Origin: Rhabditophanes sp. KR3021
Taxonomy: Eukaryota; Nematoda; Chromadorea; Rhabditida; Alloionematidae
Length of the DNA: 64,000 nucleotides
Assembly: GCA_963281155.1 (NCBI GenBank)
Contig: CAUJLY010000006.1
Span: 2,170,001 to 2,234,000 of the forward strand
Direction: 5' to 3'
Part shown: positions 1 through 11,956 of the stretch, piece after piece
Layout: every line of letters begins with the position of its first letter
Numbering within the stretch: position 1 is the stretch's first letter
Made by a program: the position numbers and the translations under genes
Notes under the pieces: model-generated
What the model was told of the DNA's origin: nothing
Databases searched by the model: none
What the model saw: only the letters and a program-made list of their open reading frames with translations

Positions 1-879
1 AGTTGTTTAAGTTTTCTGCAATATAAAATGAAACAATTTCAAAAAATAAATCTTTGTCAATTTCCGAAAATACCTATATTTATTTAAAATTAGTAAATTA
101 AATACATCGGGCCAATTTAAAGGAAATTATAGTCCAACCACAGATTCTTGTTTACCGTCCTTTTAATTTGTGCATTTATAAACGTATGAATATAATAATT
201 TGCTCTATATAATTCAAGGACACTTTGCACATTTTTACAGATATACATAATGTAATCCAATAGATTTGTTTTACATAGAATGACTGATCAACGCCTTAAG
301 TGATTCATACAAACGTGTGGTAACAATTCCGGAGCTGATTCTTTGAAATATAGTAAAATATAAAAGTTACTGGTGTCAAGGGTAGTAATTTACAAACTTT
401 ATTGGGTACAAATAAAAACTAAATAGATGTAATTAATGAATAATGTTAAATTGGTGGCTTCCCTCGGTCCGTCGAGGTTGGATTAAATGACGAAACTGAG
501 GATAAGAGAGCTTTATATAGTCTATTGATCATCATGTACTTTGTGGTTAGATTGACTGGTCAGTCGTTTACTATATTGTATGATCAAGATATTACTTACG
601 AATGTGAAGTCTTCATATGCTTGCTGAGCAACACTTTTGAATGCAACAAAATTCCAACTTTTTAGTGAAAAGCTCGAGACCATGGACTGAAGATTGGATG
701 GTAGACATTTTAAAAGTAATGAGTTTGTATTTATCGAAATGGTGATTTAGTTGTAAATGATTTCCTTATATACACTAATACGAAAAGCTGGGAGAACAAG
801 CACGAAAAGAAAAGTTAAATAATTTCTAGAATATTTTTGGTGATTTATTAAGTATATAACAGCGAAGACTAAAAAGGTC

Positions 880-1420
880 AAAAATGAAATATGTATTTGG
901 CCACCTAAATACCGAGGAATACCATGGTTACTCACTCTGTATGTCAACGAAACCTATTGCATCTTGTAGAGAAGGTTCAGAAACCCCTATCCCACTTACC
1001 AGACCAATTTATTTTCATCCCCTACCCCTAAGAAGGGCAAAGAAAGCCAAAAAATACCATTTTTTAAGGATACCTTGACTTTGAGAGGTCCGTGGGGTGG
1101 CTAGGAATTAGTTATTTGACCGCTTGTTGATGGAGCAGCTTAGGAACACTATAAACTGTAATAAAGCATTTTTTTGTTTCGAACTTTTTCCGTTGTGTTG
1201 AGCAGGGACCACCAGAAGCAAAATATGGACCAAGACAAATTTTTTTGACTGTTTGGCCCCGTAGCTCGCGTATGCGTGTTCCGAATGCTTTAAAAAGTAG
1301 CGCATTGTGTAGAGGGATATTTTTGGTCCTAGGTGGTATAAAATGAACTTTAAATAGAATCCTATCCGGCAGGACGACTCCCGATGTGAAAACATAGCAA
1401 AAAAGATCAATTAAAACCAC
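880..1420. other. GC-richer patch of unknown nature, possible mobile-element relic
   Basis: This segment is visibly richer in G and C than the surrounding DNA. It carries overlapping open frames of about 100 codons on the minus strand (1108-1420), none of which resembles a known protein. It has no splice sites fitting the host genes and no obvious terminal inverted repeats. A decayed transposon or dispersed repeat would explain the base composition, but this is inference and the copy number cannot be judged from one window. Confidence 0.25.
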
Positions 1421-2657
1421 GAAAAAACCTTCGCTTTTTCATAATTGCTTGGCAATAGTATATTATATATGGCTGGTAATATATAAATGATTTTTTGAAG
1501 TAAGCATATGATTATTACGGAAATGCAATTAAACATATAGAACACAATTCATTTCATAAGTATTTAATACATTTATGTGTTACTTCTTCCTTTCAAACTA
1601 TCCATAATATTGTTAACATTCAAAAAATATTCAATTTTATCCAGACAAAAAATATATTTCTTACATTCTAAGCTTAATACATCACGTTGTTTTGAATTAA
1701 ACAATAATATACTGTCAATTTTAATCAAACCACCGCTCAATTAAATATTTCCTTATGTCAGATTAAAGAAACAAAATAAGTGAATATTCATTCTTTTTCC
1801 AGACGCACATTTCAAAAAGCAACCACAAAGACATAGATGTTTGTTGTAAGTGTGAATTGTGTCAAGTATATAATTTTTGCATAACATAAAAATATTTTAC
1901 TTGTTTGGTTGAGCTAATTTTTTGTAAGCTAATGCATTTTTTACAAAATATTCGGAAGTTATTTTCTAGTTCTTATTTATTTGCTTTTATAAATTCCTAC
2001 ATTAATTACTTTAAAGAAACATTTAATACTACATAGGCTATTTGACGTAACATTGAAAAATATGAATTGATAAAGTATTATTGTTCATATCAGACATATA
2101 TTTTTAAAGATAATTAAATAAAACTGTTTTCTATAAATGTAGAGATAATTCGTTCATAAATTTGCTAAATTATTTTTAAAGACGGACTCTGACTAATTTT
2201 TGTTATTCTAGACTTAATTATTATTGTTAAATTTCCATATACGCAGGATATTATCCAACTAATATTTTATTAATGAAGTCTAGCCCAAAAATTTTACTCA
2301 TGTAGTTAAAAATCTCGAGTTTAATTATAAATACACATATTGACAATATATCTCAGCAATTCATGTCTTAAAGTTGTTATCTTTAAGTAGCATCAATGAA
2401 GGTTGCTTTGATGCCTGTTTATACAGATGTTTTTAAATATAAATTGACGCCAACTATTAATTTTTTTATTAGAGTAATTCTTAAGCAATTACATTTATCC
2501 CTCCATATCTAATGTAGTTACAATGAATTTAAATTAATGGAGTTAGCATATAGTGTTTTGACAGAAGCCTATTGTTTTTCGTAAAATAATAAACCGTGGT
2601 TGAAACCTATATTTAAAAATAAATTCGACCAAAACGTTCTTTTGACATTTCGATATT

Positions 2658-2673
2658 CATGCATTAATGCATG
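2658..2673. repeat. Perfect 16-bp palindrome
   Basis: CATGCATTAATGCATG is its own reverse complement across all 16 bases. The flanking bases do not extend the symmetry. It could bind a dimeric factor or be chance in AT-rich DNA. Confidence 0.6.
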
Positions 2674-3049
2674 TATGAACTAGTAATTTCTTATAACCCC
2701 ATGTATTATTGAAAAATTATTAATTGAAATGTTATCTGAATAATTACTTAAGCTCAATTGCTTTGTTTTTGAGTAAAATAATATTGTTATTTCCTGTGCT
2801 ACTAAACTTAGTTTTGCAAAGTTAATAATTCTATCTATACAAAACACACCTTCATCTATCATGTAAAAGGTTTTAGACATTTTTTGCTCTAACCACCTTT
2901 ACTCTTATCTGGAATTATTCCTCTTAAAGACACCGAAATAATTGCATCGTTTCAGACAAGTTTGCAAATGGTCCAAACATTTATTATTTAAAAAATACTA
3001 TTACAATTCTAGATAATAACAAAAAATTGCTTATATTTAATTTTTAAAA

Positions 3050-5523
3050 ATGGATGAAGAAATTGATGAAATGTATTCTCCGAGTTATACTTTCAATTCT
3101 ACAGCAAATTCAATTTCAAAGTATTCAATGCCTGATTCAAACTCCAGTAAATTAAAGTAAGTCAAAAGTGTACTAATTATATGGCATTTTTGGGTAAAAA
3201 TGGAGATTGTTCCGAACTAATTGATTAAATATAATCAAATCTCAGAATCGGTCGTCATTTTAAGATAATTACGTTCTCACTGTTAACAAGAGAGCTCTTT
3301 TTTATTTACATTTCTTAACACTTGATTATATTATTGAGTTTATACTTCTCTAAAAGTGTTTTATAATCTCATTAAAAATATTATCAAACTTCTTATTCTC
3401 TTCAAATTATCATTTCTCATTATTTCCATAATAGCCAACTAAAAGCAATTCAGTTTTTCTTATTTTTTTAGCCAATTATTTTTGCTTTTTAATTAGTACT
3501 AAAGTTATATATAGATATGGCGATAAAACTTTTTATCTTATTCGTATTAATTACATCTCAACATTTGTTTGCTCTATTTTTCAAATATAACTAACATTTT
3601 TTTGCAAACATTGCTTAAATAGGTAAAAAAGTTAATCCTACAGTACTTTTGATTACAGAGCAGTGTCATCAACTATACATTTTCACATCACGGACGAGGG
3701 TCTTTTTATAAAACTCTTAATTAAATGAACAAAAAATGCCATTTTAATAATATATTAGGAAAGTTTATCTTTTCGAAAGCAAATAGGGCACTTAATTATT
3801 AGTCATTATCCAAGAGATTGCATTTGTTCTGATGTTTTTCAACTCGTATTATATTATCCTCATACTTTCTTATCTTCAGCATAGTGTAAATGTAACTTTA
3901 GTAGAAATTGTGTTAGGTATATTCTAACATAACAGCAACGTACAAACAAAAAGTTTATAATTAAGTATCTAATCTAATATGATCAGCAAAAACAGAACTC
4001 AATTTTAATGTGCTTATAATAATTTTTAAATCTTAAACGCTGAGAGAGTGTTTATTTCTATTAGGATTTCCTATTTCAGTTTTATTCAGCTACTTCCTTT
4101 ATTTAACTTAAATGTTTTCTTCATGAACGTTTATATTTCAGAATTAGATTTATTTTTTTGTAAACATTATGTCTTTTGATTTTCAACCTGAGTATGACGA
4201 ACCTCAATCCCAATTTAGCAATTCCAGGTATAAGTTTGATTGCCCTAAACAAAAATTAATAATGATCATTATAAAGTCGTATGATGTGTTTTAATTTAAG
4301 TCGCAAACTTGTTTTATACGTGGAGCCGTCTTTATGCAGTCTTGGCATTTTAATCAACTTGATTTGCATATCTATCTTTTTTACTATTCAATCTAATGGT
4401 TACTTTCGAAAAGCTTCCTTCTTGATAATGATAGTTTCATTATGTTTCTGTAGTTGTTGTCAGCTATTATTATCAATTTTCGTGATTATTTTACCGGCCG
4501 CCGAACAAGTAAGTTCTTTTGATGTATACTCGGATACATTTTAATACTATTAAGTTTATGCAGACACCTGAGTACGAGCACACTCTGAAAGCATTACAAT
4601 TGTGGAATTCACACACTGTCCCGGTGGGCTATCCATTATTGATGACCGCAAATTATTCTTCAATCTGGATTATCACTCTAATGTGTGCTCAACGTTGGCA
4701 AGCCGTCTGTCCGCCCAATAATCCCTGGAAGCACAAGCTTATCTTTTTAAAAAACAGCAAGAGATGCATTCTCGTTGCTGTTGTGATAGCATTTTTGGTG
4801 AATATAATTAGGTTCTGGGAAACTGAATGGGATGGCACCAATTTAGTGAAGAGTAACTTATACAACGATGTATACATTTCAATTATGGAAGGAGTAATTT
4901 ATGGAACATTTGTTTACTTATTGCCCTTGGTGTTACTTTTTTGGTTTAATATCAACAACCTGATACTAGCTAACACGAGTGAAATAAAATCCAGACGATC
5001 ATCGGCAGAATATAGAACCATCATAATGACCTTTGTTATCTTTATCTTTTTCTTCGTATTTACTACTCTTTCAGCTACTCTTCGTCTCATCATGATATTT
5101 TCAAAGGTATACTTTTCAGACACTATTTTCGAATGCTTGATGGATATAAACAATGTCTTAATGAACAGCAATGCTTTTGTTGTTCCAATTATATGCATTA
5201 TTTTCACAAGAGGATTCAGAGATTTGTTTTTTGTTATCCGACACGCTAAGGGAAACAACGAGGACCCTTATGCGCCTGTTGCATCAAAGTTAAACAAGCG
5301 ACTCAAGTTAATAGAAGAACCCAAGGAATCTTTCACAATGACATTGATGTGCTGCACATCAAATAAAGAACGAAAAACAAATTGTTGCGGCAATTTAAAG
5401 AACAACCGCAGGAATAAAGCTCTTAGCGGAGACACCAAAATAATTGAGTCCACTCAGATGACGATGAATACCAAACAAGACACCTATACTATGATTGAAT
5501 GTACTGAATCTACGCACGTTTAA
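3050..5523 (+). CDS. Peptide-type rhodopsin-family GPCR with two alternative first exons
   Basis: Seven-transmembrane receptor resembling nematode FMRFamide-like peptide receptors; the ligand is unknown. Shared exons are 4301-4508 and 4564-5523, joined across a 55-bp intron. Two upstream exons each begin with ATG and end in phase 2 at a GT donor: 3050-3156 (product about 424 aa) and 4169-4227 (about 408 aa). Both fit the same acceptor at 4301 without breaking frame. The distal version carries two N-glycosylation sequons (NST, NSS) in the extracellular N-terminus. TM1 starts at LVLYVEPSL. The TM3 end reads QRWQAV where the family usually has (D/E)RY. TM7 is close to NAFVVPIICIIF instead of NPxxY. 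The C-tail is cysteine- and threonine-rich (CC, CCG), suggesting palmitoylation and phosphorylation. The gene ends 110 bp from the convergent myosin gene. The receptor class is firm; the subfamily is inferred. Confidence 0.82.
3157..4168 (+). other. Interval between the two alternative GPCR first exons
   Basis: About 1 kb of AT-rich DNA without a coding signal. It is intron in the distal-start transcript and would be promoter for the proximal start at 4169. No defined promoter element was recognised. Confidence 0.4.
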
Positions 5524-5632
5524 AAGTAACAAAAAAGGAGATTGAAAAATTAATATTTAATAATTAATAATTAAATATACAAAAAAAATTATAATTAATA
5601 TTGACAACAGTTTGTGCGCATAAATAAATATA

Positions 5633-7705
5633 CTAAATATTTTTATTGTCACTCTCATTTAAGTCTGATTCGTCCAAAAAACCATCTTCTTCCTCAGCAT
5701 CATCAAATTCATCTTCTGAATCACCATATGTATCTATATGCTTGTCTAGGACTCCTTTAAGAGCATTAACACGTCCATCTGAAAACTTCAAGTCACGTTT
5801 AAGCATTTGATTAGCTGCATCCATAACTTCTAATTCGAGTTCAAGTTCTTGTCTTTTGTTAGCAAATTCGAGTTCTCTCTTTGTTTGCATACTGATTTCT
5901 TCTTCAAAGTTCAAGGCCTTATTTTGTTGTATGGACAGGATCAACTGTTCTTTACGTAAACTTTCTTGACAAGATTCTAGTTGTTCAACCAAATTTTCAA
6001 TGCTGTCTTTTTGCTTGATGTTGATAGATTCTAGATGTGCTTTTTGGATAATTTCTAACTCACACTTTGACTCAATTTCTTTAATTTTATGTTCCAATAT
6101 TTGGTACTTGTGTTTGTCTACACAATTGTGTTTATGGAATTCGATTGTAGAGGTAATTTCTGATAAAGCGTCTTCAAGTCTTTTCTTATTTTTTACTAGA
6201 TCTGAAATTGTTTCTAATTGGTCAATAATGGTAATGTTGTCACTCTTGTTTTGTTGAACTTGTGCTTTTAGTTTCTTTGTTAGGTTGCTTATTTGATCTT
6301 CATTGTCGTGAAGTAAATTTTCCGTGGATGCTGCCTCTTTTTTAAGGGCACTAATTCTTTCTTCGGCAATATTTTTAGCAGTTAGTGCATTTTCAAGCTT
6401 CGATCTCATATCGGAAAGTTCCAATTCTAAGGCGGTATTACTTTTCTTAGTAATAACGATTCTTCTTTCAGCGTCAATGAGCATTTCTTTAAGTTTAAAA
6501 ATTAGATTCTTAGCTGGCGAATTATCCTTCTCATATGCTAGCAAAGCATCTTTGTCCATTAACAAGGCTTGTAATTTCTTGTAATCAGATTTATAATTAG
6601 TATGCAGCATTTGAGCTTCAGTGTGGTCTTGTTCTAAATTACGCACTTTACCATCTAAGACTCGGTTTTGATTAATCAAAGCCTTATTGCTGGCATGCAA
6701 TTCAGCAATTTGGTCCTCAAAAGTCCTTTGACGTCTTTGAAATTGTGATCTTAACTCATCTAAATCAATTTCCTTTTGCTCGACTTCACGGACATTATCA
6801 TTTTTTGACTTTTCGATCTGCATCATCAAGCGCGTAACGCTTTGTTGTAGGACATCATTTTTTGTAAGTGACTCATCTAGTTCGTCTTCTAATTCTGCCA
6901 TTCGATCCTCCATTTCTCGTTTATTTTTTACATATTCCGTTACAGCTATCTCAGAATTACCCTTTGAAGAAGTAGAGGTACTTAATTCATCCAAGTCTTT
7001 GCGGAGCTTAGAAGCATTCAATCGCAACTCACTGTTCTCATTTTTCAAAGCCTAAAAATAAATAGATGTGTTAACAACTAACTACAAACCCTACTAACCT
7101 GAATTTCACTAAGGTTCTTTTCATTAGAAGTACACAAATCAGACTTATGTCTCGACATGGCATCTTTATCTGAAAGAAGCAAACAAATTTTTTGTTTATA
7201 CGTATTTTCTAACGTATCCACAGATTCCTGTTTTTTTTGTAACACAATGTTGCGCGAATACAACATCTCAAGCTCAACTTTGCTGTCTTCTATTTCCGCC
7301 TTTAATTTTTGAATTACTGACTTATATTGGTATTCAGAATCACGAAGTTTGTTTAATTCAACCATAACTTCGTTAGATACTTCATTTTGTACCACTTCAG
7401 GCAATCCATTTTGACTTGAAGATAAACTTGTTGCACTTTGGGTCATGATAGATGATTCTAAAATGTGATAATAAGAGATATAAACTTTAGAATTAATGCA
7501 AATTGTTAGAGGTAATTTTTAATTGTATTTGTAAAAGAATACCTTTTTGATTGTGATAGGTTTTGTAATCAGGATAATCTAATGATGAATCTGTTTCAAA
7601 CGGTACATCCTGTTTTTGGATGCGTACATTTCCATAACGATTATTAACGTTTCCATTTTTAGTGTGACAATAAAAGTAAAATTCTCTCAACGGTTTCGAG
7701 GTCAT
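5633..7705 (-). CDS. MYO18: Alternative headless (tail-only) myosin XVIII isoform
   Basis: An additional exon at 7705-7543 sits inside the unusually long (about 1.1 kb) intron between motor and tail exons. It begins with ATG (MTSKPLREFYFY...), is open throughout, and ends in phase 1 at a GT donor. That is the same phase as the motor exon ending at 8535, so it can join the tail exon at 7457 in frame. The product would be about 646 aa: a 55-aa non-coiled leader (contains DVPFETDSSLDYPDY) plus the whole tail. It cannot be an internal cassette exon of the full-length message, because entry from the motor exon in phase 1 leads to a stop. An internal promoter is therefore inferred. Drosophila muscle myosin makes a comparable rod-only product. 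No transcript evidence is available here. Confidence 0.5.
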
Positions 7706-10700
7706 GCCAACCGTTATAATACTTTTTCTAATTAACTAGCAATCAATGAAAGTATTATAATAATTTAATATATCAAAAAATCCTCAACCGAACTGCGAAT
7801 AGGAAGAAGTAGCACCGAATTTTAAAGTTAATCACAAATATAAAACGATTCAATTTTTAAATAAAGAACAATTTCTTTGCTCAAAAGATTCTCTTCAATA
7901 TAATAGAAGATTATTCTTTCATTAGACAATCTAGTTGTAAATATACAAAAAAATAGTTTTGTTTCCTTTCAATAAATTCATGAATGACTGATGAATATGA
8001 GTTATATAAATAAATGTTGGTTTCGATCAAAAAATAACTTGCAAAATACATCTCAAAACACAACTTGTTGTGAAGTTATAAGCGTGCAGAACTTGCTAAA
8101 CTTAATCTTATTGGAGGTATTGTTTATAAATTATTCCAAAGCTTATAGTTTCATTACAATTTTGTAATAAAAATAATAATGTTTAAAATTAAACAAACAT
8201 CGTAATATGCACATTAATAGTAGGACGTGTGTCTAAAGAAATCCTTTAACATTAAGTAATTATATTATGTTATAGAAAAGACTTAAAGAATCGTTTTAAT
8301 GTGTCAAATTAAGGGCAATATATGTTAGACTATATCCACTATGTTTATATATCAGTACTTTAAATCTGAACAGTTATAAATGTTTAGTCATCATAAAACA
8401 ATAAACTAACATTCATGAATAATAAACTCTTAAAAATGATTTGTTGATGTATAGTAAATTACTATTTTCGGAGTAATTAATTTTTTTGACCAAAACAAGT
8501 ATGTATAAAAATATTGGTTTAGATAGAAACTTACTTTTTGCTAATTGCTGCAAAGATTGCAACTCATTATGGAGATTAACTTTTTCTTCGTGCTCTCTTT
8601 CAAGAGCATTGCTGAGGTCTTGATTGTTTTGAGATTCCATGTGAATCATTTGCTCCAACTCAGCAATACGTCCTTCCATTTTTAATACATTTGATTTGTA
8701 CTGAGAATTTTCAAGCTTACATTGGTTCAACTTGTCTTGATTTTCTGTTACAAAGTATTCTGTCTTTAATAGTTCGACAAGAGGTTTAACTCCAAAATAG
8801 AGTTTGACCCATGCATCGTTTTTGGTAGCTAAATATTTTGAGCTATTTCGTTGAATGACTTGCATTGCAGCATTCTTAAGTTCGTTCTTTTTTATATCCT
8901 TAAGCCACAGGTATGCCTTACATGCTCTTTGGAAGTAAACGATCTTTCCAGACAGACAAACATCACGCTGTTCTTCAAGTGTGTTGATGACTTCTGATCT
9001 CAATAAAACATGGGATAATCCGAGGCGATACATATGTTGATATATTTCTAACCTATCGAACATTTCTTTAACACCTGCCCGATCATCTAAACTTGTCGTA
9101 AGGTTTTCTTTTTGATTTGTCAAACAATTAAATCTCCTTTTGAAGTCCTTAAACAAAATTCGTTCGGGAAATCCTTTGTTGTGCGCCCTGATGGTATCTA
9201 ATAATAAGATAGATCGTATTTGGTAACGGACAAAGGGAACATCAATAGTGTCCATGGAGTTTGTTGTTAGGCGAGTATTCAAATAGCGTGGATCTTCCTT
9301 TAACAAGGTGTCTGGACTTTTTGCAAACGGTGAAATACAATTGACAAAGAAAAGTGAATTCATACGAGAGATTGCATTTATGAAGGTGTCCTAAAATTAA
9401 GATAAATATTAAATAAAAAGTTAAAATAAATATATAATTTGGGATGGTATAAACTTGTGTAAGCAGATTACAAATTACTTGTTTCTTGAATATAATAAAT
9501 ATGTTCATTTCTACATTTACAAATATAATTTTGATGTAACTTACTGTTTGCGATACGATTGAAGAAAAATAACCAGAACCATATTTCAGACCCCCTGATT
9601 CGGCGCTAATTACTTGAGTTGCTCTTCTAATTTTTTGGACGTTAGAGTCAACGGTAAGTCGAATAATACTAGAAAAGAAGGCCGACAAACTTTTGTTCTT
9701 TGATGTCACTTTGCAAAGGAATGGTAAGATGACGGTTGCTGATTTAGATGGCTGTGCTTGGCGAACCCACCCCTCAACCCCATATTTGACTGTAAAATTA
9801 TTTAAGCCATGATTGGCATGGAAAACGTGTCTTTGTTTGTCTTTTTTAAATAATTTGGTGTCTTCGTAATGTAGGAAAATTCTATGAATAAATCCATCAT
9901 CTGACCCACCAGGGTACATGCTTTCTTCCTCTAGCAATGCTAATATTCCTTTGTTTTCCTTGCTTCTTTTCTGAATATCTGCCGAATTCATAGTTTGTTC
10001 CTTAGTGTCACACATTCTAGTAAATGTTTGTGGCTTAATTAATGGCTTTTCGAGTTCAACATCAACTTGCTGGTTTGTATAAAATTCTGCAGCTTGAGTG
10101 AAATTAGTATCATAATTCATTTCAATTATTCTTTCACTCACATAATTATACACGAAATCAGATAAACTTGAACAGTTTTTTCCACCATCAATCCATGCTT
10201 GATTAAAGTTGTTTCCTGGTGAATCTACCAAGGTAATTGAATTAGAAATATTCTTGGAATTAAAGGTAGTATTGATATGAGCAACAATTGAATTGAAGAA
10301 ATGTTGATAGAGGCCATTAATAAAAGTATTTAAAGCTTCTTTTCCAGATTGACTTTTATTTGACATTTTAAATCTATCCATAATTGAAGAACTGACAACA
10401 TTTGATTTTTTATTATCCAAGTTTGCTTTGAAAATAGTTTCATACAAATCTTCTGCAGTTGTTTGAAAGAGAGAAGCAGCATTTTGAGCACTTGAAAACT
10501 TAACAAAGTTGGATCTGCTAGCATCTCCTTGTGTTGCGTCAGCATCTATTAAGTGGAATATAAAGGCTAATGTAAGGCACAATCCATTTATATCTTCTTC
10601 ACTAAAATTCAATTTCTTGAGAGTATCCACAAAATTAGACCATTCTTGCTGATGCTTTTCAATATCATTATTTGCGAAAAAGATATCACCAATTTTATCT

Positions 10701-11956
10701 AATTTTAACTTTGTCTTAACTTCATCTGAAATACCGAACCAAAACATCGGCATTATTAGAAAGTTTTGATCTGTTTTGATATGTTTGGTGAGGCGATCAG
10801 AATCCAACAAAAATGTTTCAGCTTTCAATCCAGAAATATCTCCATTTGAATCAAAGAAAAGGGAAAACAATTTCAAATGTTTAGTTGCATAATGGTTGAG
10901 GTTTGTTTGACACGATCCCAGGGTGTTAATCAAAGATAGAGCATTTACACAATCATCAAAGCACACATTTTTGGCCCATCCAGTTGAAACAGACAAATAT
11001 TTCAAAAAATCATTCAGCTTTGAAGTTTTTCCACTTCCCGAACAACCTGTAAAAACGACACCCTGAGAGCGGCCTGATGTTTGTAAATTTCTTAAAACTT
11101 GTTGAGCTGTCGCAAAGATGTGTGGTTGCATTTGGTTTCTTCGCGCAACTTTAAATTTGTTAGCTAAACTCTTTAGGTTGGTGTCTTCGTCCTTTGTTTC
11201 GTGGCCGCAATACACTAAACACCTGGTTCCTGCATTTGTGTATTCAGTATTACATCCGCTTCGTTGACGTAAAACATGGATCAAGCTGGTTTCGTTGACA
11301 TATTTCAATGAAGATAGATCTGAGCTTCTGTCAAATGTGGACGGATTTGTGCGATCAATGTCCGATGACTCGACAATCATTTCTTTGTTTGATAAGGACA
11401 CTTTTACTTTTCCATCATCTAATCTTTCCACTAGGCGACATAAAGCATATCCATTTCCATGAACCAGCCAATATCGTTCATCTTTGGGTATTGAATCATA
11501 CTCAACAGGATCAAGGCAAGATTGCTCGAGAAACAGACCTTTTTTGTCTTTCTGTTCAAACATCCCTGTTTTATGCTTCATCAAATGACTCAATTCTGGC
11601 TCATTTTCAACAACCAGGTTTAATTCAGATTGGGAATAGTCTGTAAATATTGATTCTACCTCTGCCATACTCATTTGTTCAACACTTTTTCCATTTATCT
11701 CATATAAAATGTCACCATCATACACTGTAGAGTTAATTTCTTCTGGTCTTGGTGGTCCATCTGTAGTCTTGTTAGAACCAACTAAGATACACTCATGCAA
11801 CTTCCAAGAAGTATGTTTGTCTGGAATTTGAGCTCTATTCCATCGTATGTTAAAATCTCCGAATTCGGTTAACTTCAAAACGACACGTCGCTTTTTTCTA
11901 TTCACTGCGTCCAGGGCAGGAAGATTCAATTCATAAATATTAAATTGACCATTCAT
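5633..11956 (-). CDS. MYO18: Myosin XVIII (unconventional myosin, PDZ + degenerate motor + coiled-coil tail)
   Basis: Actin-associated myosin heavy chain of the MYO18A/Drosophila Mhcl class, a class thought to act as scaffold or tether more than as a fast motor. Exons in reading order: 11956-9545, 9390-8535, 7457-7099, 7051-5633; all phases agree, giving about 1681 aa. A PDZ-like domain lies at residues 23-117 (DGDILYEINGKSV). A class-typical motor start follows (VNETSLIHVLRQRSG). The P-loop GCSGSGKT is at about 302-311. The switch I region (near 355) lacks the usual NxxSSRF, and switch II reads LVDSPG near 579. An IQ-like neck lies near 977. The coiled coil runs from about 1014 to an acidic C-terminus (GDSEDEFDDAEEEDG) that parallels the MYO18A tail end. 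A good acceptor (TTTTTTATAG) lies 23 bp before the ATG, so a 5' exon or leader splice is possible. No KE-rich N-terminus was seen. Confidence 0.9.
7706..8534 (-). other. Long intron / putative internal promoter of myosin XVIII
   Basis: Non-coding AT-rich DNA between the last neck/coil exon and the tail-only first exon. It is far longer than the 40-150 bp introns elsewhere in the gene, which suits a promoter for the short isoform. No specific element was identified. Confidence 0.4.

Larger units (their letters stand above)
1..3049. other. Non-coding AT-rich stretch left of the GPCR
   Basis: No credible coding region was seen. Open frames here are short and have no supporting splice structure or recognisable domain. 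Two local items stand out and are listed separately: a GC-richer patch at about 880-1420, and a perfect 16-bp palindrome at 2658-2673. A 5-bp-stem hairpin (CCTCG, loop GTCCGT, CGAGG) lies at 462-477. The right end presumably holds the promoter for the distal first exon of the GPCR, but no core promoter motif can be assigned. Confidence 0.5.

Noticed and set aside
5900..6600. Plus-strand open frames opposite the myosin tail
   Set aside because: They are antisense shadows of the coiled-coil coding sequence, with no splice signals or domain.
7706..7740. Exon 7705-7543 as a cassette exon of full-length myosin XVIII
   Set aside because: Entry from the motor exon (phase 1) at either acceptor-like AG (TTAATTAG or GATTGCTAG) does not reach the frame of this exon, so it fits only as a first exon.
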